Positions 17,771 to 24,778 of a stretch of 64,000 bases of DNA are shown in pieces. The number at the start of each line of letters is the position of its first letter. Position 1 is the first letter of the stretch. The DNA is taken from positions 186,001 to 250,000 of the forward strand of contig NZ_BHXQ01000005.1 in the NCBI RefSeq assembly GCF_003990915.1. The letters are read 5' to 3'. The translations under genes and the position numbers were made by a program. Below the pieces are notes generated by a model that was given only the letters and a program-made list of their open reading frames with translations, was not told the origin of the DNA and made no database searches. Source of the DNA: Chryseotalea sanaruensis. GTDB lineage: Bacteria; Bacteroidota; Bacteroidia; Cytophagales; Cyclobacteriaceae.

Positions 17771-19033
17771 ATGAACGGGAATTTTAAATCTTTAGTACTG
17801 ACTTACAAGACTGCACCGGTGGCAGTTAGGGAATTGGTGTCGTTGAATGAGGTTGGCGTAAAGCAGTTATTGAAATTTGTGCGCGAATTCACCACAGCAA
17901 GCGATGTTTTGGTGGTTTCTACCTGCAACCGCACCGAAATCTATTATAATTCTGAAAATGACTATTCCACCGAAATTTTTAGTGGCTTAAGCCTAATTAA
18001 GGGTCTGGCCATTGATTTAGCGCCCTATTTTCAAAAATTAAGTGATAAAGATGCTGTGCAGCACCTTTTTGAGGTATCCATCGGCTTAGATGCTCAAGTA
18101 GTGGGAGACCTTCAGATTTCAGGGCAGGTGAAAAATGCCTACCAGTGGACAGCTGATGAAAACATGGCTGGTCCATTTTTACACAGGCTAATGCACACCA
18201 TCTTTTTTGCCAACAAACGTGTTGTACAAGAAACGTCTTTCCGTGATGGCGCAGCTTCGATTTCTTATGCCGCTAAAGAATTGGCAGAAGATGTTACTAC
18301 TGGCTACCGTGATCCGAAAGTATTGGTGGTAGGTGTTGGAGAGATTGGTCAGGATGTTTGTTTGAACCTGCAAGAGTCGAGCTTTAAAAACGTAACTGTT
18401 CTTAACCGCACCACAGATAAGGCTGAAAAGTTGGCTACTAAATGTGGCTTTAAATTCGGAGGCCTCGAAAACCTTCTTGCTGAAATTCAGCATGCTGATG
18501 TTATTGTTAGTTCAGTATCAGGCGAAAGCCCGCTGATTACAAAAGAATTATTGAAGCAAGTAAATATTATTTCGCACAAGTTCTTCATCGATTTATCTAT
18601 GCCGCGCAGTGTGGAGGCAACTCTGGAAGAAATTCCTGGAGTAATTGTCTACAACCTTGATGACATTCAGGAGAAAACCAATGAGACAGTAGAGCGCAGA
18701 AAGGCTTCCATTCCTATGGTGCAGGCTATCATTGCTCAGGCGATTACAGACTTTGAAGACTGGTCAAGAGAAATGGTAGTATCGCCTACCATACAAAAAT
18801 TGAAGCAAACACTTGAGCAAATACGCAAAGAAGAAATTGCGCGTTTCTTGAAAAATGCGAAACCTGAGGAGGCTGAGAAACTCGAAGAAATGAGTCGCTC
18901 GCTGATGCAGAAAATTTTGAAGTACCCTGTGCTTCAACTCAAAGCAGCCTGCAAGCGTGGTGAGGCCGAATCCCTTACAGAAGTACTACACGACCTTTTC
19001 AATCTTGAACGTGTAGAGGAGAAAAAGCATTAA
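17771..19033 (+). CDS. hemA: Glutamyl-tRNA reductase HemA
   Basis: NADPH-dependent reduction of glutamyl-tRNA(Glu) to glutamate-1-semialdehyde, the first step of C5 haem synthesis. Seen: 420 residues; the catalytic cysteine is Cys52 in STCNRTEIYY; the conserved DAQVVGDLQISGQVK and the Rossmann segment VLVVGVGEIGQDV follow; a long helical dimerisation domain is at the C-terminus. The gene starts a plus-strand stretch; the ECF sigma gene follows 90 bp later. No other hem genes are in the window. Confidence 0.97.
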   Translation: MNGNFKSLVLTYKTAPVAVRELVSLNEVGVKQLLKFVREFTTASDVLVVSTCNRTEIYYNSENDYSTEIFSGLSLIKGLAIDLAPYFQKLSDKDAVQHLFEVSIGLDAQVVGDLQISGQVKNAYQWTADENMAGPFLHRLMHTIFFANKRVVQETSFRDGAASISYAAKELAEDVTTGYRDPKVLVVGVGEIGQDVCLNLQESSFKNVTVLNRTTDKAEKLATKCGFKFGGLENLLAEIQHADVIVSSVSGESPLITKELLKQVNIISHKFFIDLSMPRSVEATLEEIPGVIVYNLDDIQEKTNETVERRKASIPMVQAIIAQAITDFEDWSREMVVSPTIQKLKQTLEQIRKEEIARFLKNAKPEEAEKLEEMSRSLMQKILKYPVLQLKAACKRGEAESLTEVLHDLFNLERVEEKKH

Positions 19034-19123
19034 ATCGTAAATTGTACATTGTAAATCGTCAATTTTAGAATCTGTAATTTTCTTTAGTATCTTTCGACAT
19101 ATCAACTTGAATCGCATAGCTGC

Positions 19124-19612
19124 GTGGTCGAATCAGAAAAACCTTTCGTAAATCTTATAAACGATAATCAGGGTCTTATCCATAAGGTATGCATGATGTA
19201 TACCAATGATCGTGACGCGCGAAACGATCTCTTTCAAGAAATTGTTCTTCAATTGTGGCGCTCTTTCCCCACGTTTAGAGGAGAAGCGAAGATAACGACA
19301 TGGATGTATCGTATTGCCCTTAATACTGCTATTTCGGGTTTGCGCAAGCAGGGCAGGTCTATTAAAACAGAAGATATACGCGAAAAGCATTTTAACTTTT
19401 CGGACGACAGTGACGATACATTAGAAGAGAATTATCAAAAGCTGCAGTGGGCTATACGTCAGCTTACAGAAATAGAGCGAGCCATGATTATGATGGCGCT
19501 TGACGAAATACCCTACGAAGAGATAGCAGAAACGATTGGTATAACGCAAAATAATGTGCGGGTTCGAATGAACCGCATTCGCGAAAAAATTAAAAAATTG
19601 ATGACTCCGTAA
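19124..19612 (+). CDS. ECF-type RNA polymerase sigma factor
   Basis: A 162-residue sigma-70 family protein of the extracytoplasmic type. Seen: region 2 (NDRDARNDLFQEIVLQLWRSF, KITTWMYRIALNTAI) and region 4 with a helix-turn-helix (IPYEEIAETIGITQNNVRVRMNRIREKI). It starts with GTG at 19124; TATCTTTC at 19088-19095 is an imperfect -7 element. The stop is one base before the next ATG, so the two genes form an operon. By layout the downstream membrane protein is a candidate anti-sigma factor. Confidence 0.92.
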   Translation: MVESEKPFVNLINDNQGLIHKVCMMYTNDRDARNDLFQEIVLQLWRSFPTFRGEAKITTWMYRIALNTAISGLRKQGRSIKTEDIREKHFNFSDDSDDTLEENYQKLQWAIRQLTEIERAMIMMALDEIPYEEIAETIGITQNNVRVRMNRIREKIKKLMTP

Positions 19613-19613
19613 A

Positions 19614-20240
19614 ATGGAACTGGATGATTTAAAATCGATTTGGAAAAAAAAGCAAAGCTATCCGGCTAAACAGGCTGATGAAATTGCGGCCATGATTAAA
19701 GGTAGTAGTAATTCTATTGTAGCCAAATTGAAACGGAGTGTGTGGTTTGAACTTACCATCACCATTGTTTTTGGTTTAATCATGCTATACTTTTCCTTCA
19801 CATTGCGTAGTGGTGCCATGAAATGGTCTATTGTTTCTTTATTACTTTTGCTTTTAGCTTATTTGGTTTATTACGTAAAAAAAATTCAGCTACTCAATCA
19901 CTTTGATCCCTCACAACAAAACATTCGAGAAAATCTGGAGAATTTGATCAACGATTTAAAAGCCTATTTGCAATTTTACCGAAGCAGTTATTTAATTTTT
20001 TATCCTGTTTATTTTGTACTAGGTATTTTATTTGCCGCTATTGAAAGAGGGTTTGATAATTTTCTTCATCGCTTAACAGAGCCCGAAATGATACTTCGTC
20101 TTTTATTTGCAACGGTCGTTATTATGACTACCGCGCTTTTGTTCACGAATTGGTATCTGAAAAAATTGTATGGGAATCATTTAATAAAACTGCAAGATCT
20201 TTTGCGCGATCTTAAAGATTCAGCTACGCAGGAGGGATAA
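19614..20240 (+). CDS. Four-helix membrane protein encoded with the ECF sigma factor
   Basis: A 208-residue protein beginning with a cytoplasmic helical stretch (MELDDLKSIWKKKQ) and then about four transmembrane segments near 46-64, 70-88, 128-146 and 164-182. It has no FecR or zinc-anti-sigma (HxxxCxxC) motif. The 1-bp spacing to the sigma factor gene suggests it acts with it, as a membrane anti-sigma factor or a target of the regulon; this is inference. The 3' end overlaps the convergent N-formylglutamate amidohydrolase gene by 21 bp. Confidence 0.8.
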   Translation: MELDDLKSIWKKKQSYPAKQADEIAAMIKGSSNSIVAKLKRSVWFELTITIVFGLIMLYFSFTLRSGAMKWSIVSLLLLLLAYLVYYVKKIQLLNHFDPSQQNIRENLENLINDLKAYLQFYRSSYLIFYPVYFVLGILFAAIERGFDNFLHRLTEPEMILRLLFATVVIMTTALLFTNWYLKKLYGNHLIKLQDLLRDLKDSATQEG

Positions 20241-20885
20241 AGCCTTGCTAAGTTTTTCAACAAGCACAATAATATTTTCATCGCTGGTTAGTCGCGGATG
20301 AACAATTAAAGTAAGGCCGGCATAAGCCTCATCATCAAAACGCGTTCGTAAATACTGAACAAAACTATCCTCCAAGGTATTGGCCACATCCTGCGTGGAA
20401 ACTCGAAAGCTATTTGATGAATTATTCAATGCATCAATCAATATTAAAGCACATTCATTTTCCAGTGTTCTTTTGCTATTAAAAATAAGCGTTATGTCTG
20501 TTTGTTGTTCAGGTGTGGTATGAAGCGATACATGTACTAAAGCCTTATCGCTCATGGCTATAGTGTTTTCTAACCTCAACCTATATGGAAAGTAATAACG
20601 CTCCAGTATATTTTGTCGGTCAGCATCTCCAAGCAATGTTGAGTTTAGAATAAATAGTCCTTTATTTCCTAGCGAGAGATTAACATCTACTAACAGGCGC
20701 GAAGTCTGGTGTGCAAAGCAAGGCACATCTAGTTCTTCTGCCAGCGATAATGCCAGATCGAGTGCGCCTTCATCCCACGCTGTTGTTTGCTGTAAAGCAT
20801 TTTCATCAAAGAGTGAACGGTAGCGTATGGGTATTTGATTACCTCCGTGCTCGCATGTTATGATTATATTTTTAGTAACAGTCAT
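20220..20885 (-). CDS. N-formylglutamate amidohydrolase-family protein
   Basis: A 221-residue FGase-family metallohydrolase. Seen: CEHGGNQIP near the start, DEGALDLALSLAEEL, and SRLLVDVNLS, the latter two matching the conserved D-x-G and SR-x-x-D-x-N blocks. The family cleaves N-formylglutamate or related N-acyl amino acids; no hut genes are near, so the substrate is open. The ATG overlaps the stop of the upstream RMD1 gene by 1 bp, so they form a two-gene operon. Confidence 0.86.
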   Translation of the reverse strand: MTVTKNIIITCEHGGNQIPIRYRSLFDENALQQTTAWDEGALDLALSLAEELDVPCFAHQTSRLLVDVNLSLGNKGLFILNSTLLGDADRQNILERYYFPYRLRLENTIAMSDKALVHVSLHTTPEQQTDITLIFNSKRTLENECALILIDALNNSSNSFRVSTQDVANTLEDSFVQYLRTRFDDEAYAGLTLIVHPRLTSDENIIVLVEKLSKALSLLRS

Positions 20886-21682
20886 TAAAACAAATGAAGT
20901 AGCTTACTGATAATAAGATCGAAGACTTCAAATAAAATCAGGATAATGATGATCCACTCCAGGCGGCTGCTTTCTTTCTGGTTATAGATTTCTCTGAATA
21001 CTGTAAGGTTATCTTCTATGATACGCAGTGTGTATTCCAGTTCGGAGAAGCGCATACGCAAATCAAAATGCTTGCTAAGTCCTTGGTGTACCTTGTCCAG
21101 GTATTCATCATCCCACACCAGTTCTGGAGCATCGAAAATATAAATGTTCTCGGCAATATCGTTTTGCGTATTAAGGGCACGACCTAAAAAGCGCAACATA
21201 TTTTTTCTACCAATTTTTAGGGTGCCTGTTTGTTCTAGTTGTGTGGTAAAACCTTTCACTTCGCGTAATAAATTTTCCGCAACAATATGGTGGTGATCTA
21301 TGGCCAACGATTGTGCCAGGTTAAACATAGCAATGCGAATCACCTGATCATCAATACGGCTCACCGTCATTTGATCGAATTCAAATTTTGTAGTGCCTGT
21401 TGTTTCCACATCGATCAAAAAGTCATCGCGAAGAGATGAAGTCAACGGTGCTTTCTGAAAAGGATGAATTGTTTTAAGGGCGTAGCGCATTTCTTCTTCA
21501 GTAAAACCACTAAAGAGAACAGCACCAAAATTGAAATAGTATTGGTATTTCTGCTCGCTGAGTTTGTAAAAAAGCTCCGCTGAGCTGTATGCGTTAGGCT
21601 TAATTTCTAAAAAGGCCTTTAAGCCTTTTAAATCCAATTGATTGGCTACCAGAAAGGCACTAAGTTTTATGGTTTGTAACAT
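20885..21682 (-). CDS. RMD1/SIF2-family (DUF155) membrane protein
   Basis: A 265-residue DUF155 protein. Seen: the domain runs over most of the chain with YYFNFGAVLFSGF, the acidic aromatic block IYIFDAPELVWDDE and FRYLD-like FDLRMRFSELEYTLRII, ending in a single C-terminal transmembrane segment (WIIIILILFEVFDLII). Yeast relatives act in meiosis and mitochondrial translation; the bacterial role is unknown. It is first in an operon with the N-formylglutamate amidohydrolase gene. Confidence 0.86.
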   Translation of the reverse strand: MLQTIKLSAFLVANQLDLKGLKAFLEIKPNAYSSAELFYKLSEQKYQYYFNFGAVLFSGFTEEEMRYALKTIHPFQKAPLTSSLRDDFLIDVETTGTTKFEFDQMTVSRIDDQVIRIAMFNLAQSLAIDHHHIVAENLLREVKGFTTQLEQTGTLKIGRKNMLRFLGRALNTQNDIAENIYIFDAPELVWDDEYLDKVHQGLSKHFDLRMRFSELEYTLRIIEDNLTVFREIYNQKESSRLEWIIIILILFEVFDLIISKLLHLF

Positions 21683-21928
21683 ACATATACCGTTTATGAA
21701 AGGCCTCTGTAGTTTTACAGCATTGGTAATATTTACAAAGGTCTTTCGTCTGACTTTAAAAGAAAATCATAAACAGATGAAATATAGGTTAATTTATGCG
21801 GAGTGGTTTTGCATTACTGACTTTTAGTAGGAATTTGCAGCCTGAAACCGAGTAAAATCAAGGTTCTTATGCAGAGAAATGCAGATGACGAGGTTTCTAA
21901 TATCATTACATTAAAAATTATTTTAAAA

Positions 21929-22690
21929 ATGAAAACCCTTATTCGTATCCTTCTCATGCTCTTTGTATCTCTACAGGCTTTTGGCTGGGGGCAAACGGGG
22001 CATCGTGCTATGGGCCTATTGGCTGAAAAACACCTCTCGAAAAAAGCAAGAAAAGAGCTTAACCGCATTTTAAAAGGAGAGTCTATAGCCATGACCAGTA
22101 CCTGGATGGACGAGATTAGGTCCGATACATCTTTTCGCTACTCTTACGACTGGCATTGGGTAACAGTGCCAGACGGACAAACGTATGAGCAAAGTGAGAA
22201 AAACCCTAAGGGTGACGTTATAGCTGCCATTGAACAGATTATTGCGGAACTGAAGTCGGGCAAGTTTAGCGGTAAGGAAGAAATGATACGCGTAAAAATG
22301 CTTGTGCATTTAGTGGGCGACATACACCAGCCTTTGCATGTGGGCATTGGCCCTGACCGTGGTGGTAATAACGTAAAAGTAATGTGGTTCCGTGCCGACA
22401 GCAATTTGCACCGTGTGTGGGATAGCGAAATGATTGACGATAAGAATTTGAGCTATACAGAATTTGCTAACTGGATAGGATCCCCGGCACAAAACGATTT
22501 AACTACATGGCAGGCAGCAAGCGTGCGCGACTGGGCGAAAGAAAGTATTAGCTACCGCAAACAAGTATACGATTATGGCGATGGCAAAATGGGTTATGAG
22601 TATGCCTACAAGTATTTTGATATTGTAAAGCTGCGCATACAACAAAGCGGTGTACGCTTAGCCAAAGTGCTGAACGAGATCTACGGATAA
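21929..22690 (+). CDS. Secreted S1/P1-family nuclease
   Basis: A 253-residue zinc-dependent S1/P1 nuclease that degrades single-stranded nucleic acid. Seen: signal peptide of 19 residues ending SLQAFG, after which the mature chain would begin WGQTGHRAMG. In this family the N-terminal tryptophan itself coordinates zinc, so the cleavage site fits exactly. HLVGDIHQPLHVG carries further zinc ligands. The start at 21929 was chosen because it gives a proper signal peptide; an upstream in-frame ATG at 21869 would not. A strong terminator follows at 22714-22747. Confidence 0.93.
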   Translation: MKTLIRILLMLFVSLQAFGWGQTGHRAMGLLAEKHLSKKARKELNRILKGESIAMTSTWMDEIRSDTSFRYSYDWHWVTVPDGQTYEQSEKNPKGDVIAAIEQIIAELKSGKFSGKEEMIRVKMLVHLVGDIHQPLHVGIGPDRGGNNVKVMWFRADSNLHRVWDSEMIDDKNLSYTEFANWIGSPAQNDLTTWQAASVRDWAKESISYRKQVYDYGDGKMGYEYAYKYFDIVKLRIQQSGVRLAKVLNEIYG

Positions 22691-22713
22691 TTTTTATTGA
22701 AGATTTATTGTGG

Positions 22714-22747
22714 AGCGTTTTATGCGAAAGCATAAAACGCTTTTTTT
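22714..22747 (+). terminator. Intrinsic terminator of the S1/P1 nuclease gene
   Basis: A perfect 12-bp stem, AGCGTTTTATGC (22714-22725) with GCATAAAACGCT (22730-22741), closes a GAAA tetraloop and runs into seven T residues. Textbook rho-independent terminator. Confidence 0.93.
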
Positions 22748-22940
22748 ATTGCTGAGCATTTTTTGAAAGCAGAGCCATTTGCAGAAGTGGATAAAAGTTG
22801 GCGATATTAGTAGTACAACAAGCAGGTGGGCTCAGGTGGCAGCGTTGAATAAAAGCTTATGATGTTGGGGTGTATGTAAACGTTATGGACTTAAACTTAA
22901 TGGATATAGGCAGTAAATTTTACCGGTAAACTAAAAAAGT

Positions 22941-23624
22941 ATGGCATTTAATTGGACCTGCCCTCATTGCGACACCAAGACAACAATCAATTCCGACAAC
23001 TTTAGAGTAAGTGAACATGGGATGACAATTGAGAATGCAGAGGGGGACAGACTTTTAAGAAATGAATGGATCATCTGTCCAAATGATGAATGTAGAAAAA
23101 TTACTTTAAAAGCATTTTTATTCAGGTACGACTATGAATATGGACAATATAAAATAGGTGAACTCCTAAAATCCTGGAATCTGTTACCGAATTCATTTGC
23201 AAAAGTGTTTCCAGAGTATATTCCAAAAGCAATAAGAAATGACTATGAGGAAGCGGCCTCGATTTTAGAACAAAGCCCCAAAGCATCAGCAACCTTATCG
23301 AGGAGATGCTTGCAGGGAATTATTCGAGATTTTTGGGGAATTTCAAAAGCTAGACTGATTGACGAAATAAACGCTATTGAAGATAAAGTAGACCCTTTGA
23401 CATGGAAGTCAATTGATGCTGTTAGAAAAGTAGGGAACATTGGGGCGCACATGGAAAAAGACATTAACATAATTATTGATGTTGATCGACAAGAAGCATT
23501 TTTATTAATAGAATTAATTGAACTACTATTTGTAGAATGGTACGTTCACAGGCACGAAAGAGAATTGAAGCTAAAAGCGATTGCTCAATTAGCTGATATC
23601 AAAGAAGAACAGAAAAAGAAGTAA
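22941..23624 (+). CDS. DUF4145 domain protein with N-terminal zinc-ribbon-like motif
   Basis: A 227-residue protein. The N-terminus carries two Cys pairs, WTCPHCDT and ICPNDEC, compatible with a small zinc ribbon. The C-terminal half matches DUF4145, with EYIPKAIRNDYEEAASIL, SRRCLQGIIRDFWGI and the NIGAHMEKDIN block. DUF4145 is found alone and fused to restriction or defence-type proteins; its activity is not known. It lies directly before the RAYT element (12 bp to its hairpin repeat), in an accessory stretch. Confidence 0.88.
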   Translation: MAFNWTCPHCDTKTTINSDNFRVSEHGMTIENAEGDRLLRNEWIICPNDECRKITLKAFLFRYDYEYGQYKIGELLKSWNLLPNSFAKVFPEYIPKAIRNDYEEAASILEQSPKASATLSRRCLQGIIRDFWGISKARLIDEINAIEDKVDPLTWKSIDAVRKVGNIGAHMEKDINIIIDVDRQEAFLLIELIELLFVEWYVHRHERELKLKAIAQLADIKEEQKKK

Positions 23625-23635
23625 AGGCCTCTGCC

Positions 23636-23659
23636 CTGGTTCGTGTCTTCACGAACCAG
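23636..23659 (+). repeat. REP-like hairpin, left end of the RAYT element
   Basis: Perfect 10-bp arms CTGGTTCGTG and CACGAACCAG around a TCTT loop. It is preceded by GCC, a context shared with other copies. It has the opposite orientation to the hairpin at 24263-24286, and together they bracket the RAYT gene. Confidence 0.9.
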
Positions 23660-23688
23660 CAACAGCACCATAACAATTAAAACATGCT

Positions 23689-24252
23689 ATGGATAACAAC
23701 ATAAGCGATTACAAGCGTAAGTCCTTTATTGAGCAAGGTGAGATTTACTTTTGGACGGCTACTATAAATAAATGGCAGTATTTGTTAAAAGGAGATGCTT
23801 ATAAAAATATAGTTGTCAATTCATTGAAGTACTTAAGTGATGCAGGTAAGATTGATGTTTTTGCATTTGTAATAATGCCCAACCATATTCATTTAATCTG
23901 GAGGATTAACAATCAAAACGGTAAAGAAACAGCGCAGGGATCTTTTTTGAAATACACGGCACATGAATTTAAAAAGATGATAAACAGCGGCAAAGGACTT
24001 GTTAAATTATCAGATTATGCAGTAGAAGCGAGTAACAAAAACTATGAATTTTGGCAGCGAGACTCACTTGCTGTTAATTTGTATTCCCGTGATGTTGCCT
24101 ATCAGAAAATGGAGTATATTCATTTAAACCCATTAACAGTACATTGGCAGTTAGCAAAAGAGCCAAGTGATTATAAATATTCTAGTGCAAGATTTTATGA
24201 AACGGCCACTAAGGAATTTTCCTTTTTGAAAGACCTGAGAGATGAATTTTAG
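23689..24252 (+). CDS. REP-associated tyrosine transposase (RAYT, Y1/HUH family)
   Basis: A 187-residue Y1 transposase-like protein. Seen: the HUH motif NHIHLIW with His66 and His68, a candidate nucleophile Tyr89 in FLKYTAHEF, and the RAYT-type block KMEYIHLNPL near the C-terminus. No second domain. Family knowledge: RAYTs are domesticated IS200/IS605 relatives that act on hairpin REP sequences. The gene is flanked by two inverted hairpins, 23636-23659 and 24263-24286, and looks intact. A decayed copy of its 3' end occurs at 31464-31553. Confidence 0.93.
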   Translation: MDNNISDYKRKSFIEQGEIYFWTATINKWQYLLKGDAYKNIVVNSLKYLSDAGKIDVFAFVIMPNHIHLIWRINNQNGKETAQGSFLKYTAHEFKKMINSGKGLVKLSDYAVEASNKNYEFWQRDSLAVNLYSRDVAYQKMEYIHLNPLTVHWQLAKEPSDYKYSSARFYETATKEFSFLKDLRDEF

Positions 24253-24262
24253 ATTATTATTG

Positions 24263-24286
24263 TTGGTTCGTGAAGACACGAACCAA
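24263..24286 (-). repeat. REP-like hairpin, right end of the RAYT element
   Basis: Perfect 10-bp arms TTGGTTCGTG and CACGAACCAA around an AAGA loop, the reverse complement of the left copy's TCTT. On the minus strand it is again preceded by GCCT. It starts 10 bp after the RAYT stop codon. The junction sequence from the stop codon to here is nearly repeated at 31551-31587. Confidence 0.9.
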
Positions 24287-24287
24287 G

Positions 24288-24452
24288 GCGTGGTTAAATA
24301 ATTTAGTAAAGAAATCAATTGAATACGATTCACTGAAAGCCTTAAAACTGGATAGCTTAATCCGAACAACTGAAGAAAAATGAACAAGGGACATTGAAGC
24401 GAAAATCAAATACTTAGAGGGCGAGATAATTAAATTAAAGAAGAAAAGGTAG
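24288..24452 (+). pseudogene. C-terminal fragment of a coiled-coil protein with an internal stop
   Basis: Directly after the right hairpin a frame reads LVKKSIEYDSLKALKLDS, then an in-frame TGA at 24381-24383, then TRDIEAKIKYLEGEIIKLKK and a final TAG at 24450-24452. The residues are heptad-like and charged, as in a coiled-coil tail. There is no start. I read it as the remaining 3' end of a gene cut by the RAYT element and later mutated; the parent protein is not identified. Confidence 0.5.
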
Positions 24453-24466
24453 TATAGCCCCTAGCC

Positions 24467-24480
24467 CTGGTTCGTGTCTT
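24467..24480 (+). repeat. Half REP-like hairpin (left arm and loop only)
   Basis: CTGGTTCGTG followed by TCTT, preceded by AGCC as in the copy at 31416. The right arm is missing; the sequence continues TTCTCC. It is a truncated copy 14 bp beyond the coiled-coil gene fragment. Confidence 0.8.
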
Positions 24481-24778
24481 TTCTCCTTCTCAGCGTCACT
24501 TGGCAAGTGTGGAGAATAAGCGTAAGGTCTCTGAGAAACATGGATAGAGTGTATATTAAGTTCAGCTCTCTGCGGTAACGCTGAGTAGTAGTAGTAAATA
24601 TGAGAGGATAAATTTGTACACAAAACCTTACTTCAGCCCACAAGAAATACTAAATCTAAAGTACACTTTTGCCATAATTGTGCAGGCCCATCCCATGCCA
24701 GTCGAAACTATGCTAAAGCATAACGCTCACCTACTTATAAAAAGAGTTTAACTTTGAAAATAATTTTCATTAACATTA
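24481..24778. other. Non-coding stretch before the Y_Y_Y histidine kinase
   Basis: About 300 bp without a supported gene. It holds an 8-bp inverted repeat, CTCAGCGT (24489-24496) and ACGCTGAG (24578-24585). The last 60 bp are very AT-rich and should carry the kinase promoter, but no clean -7 element was seen. Confidence 0.5.
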
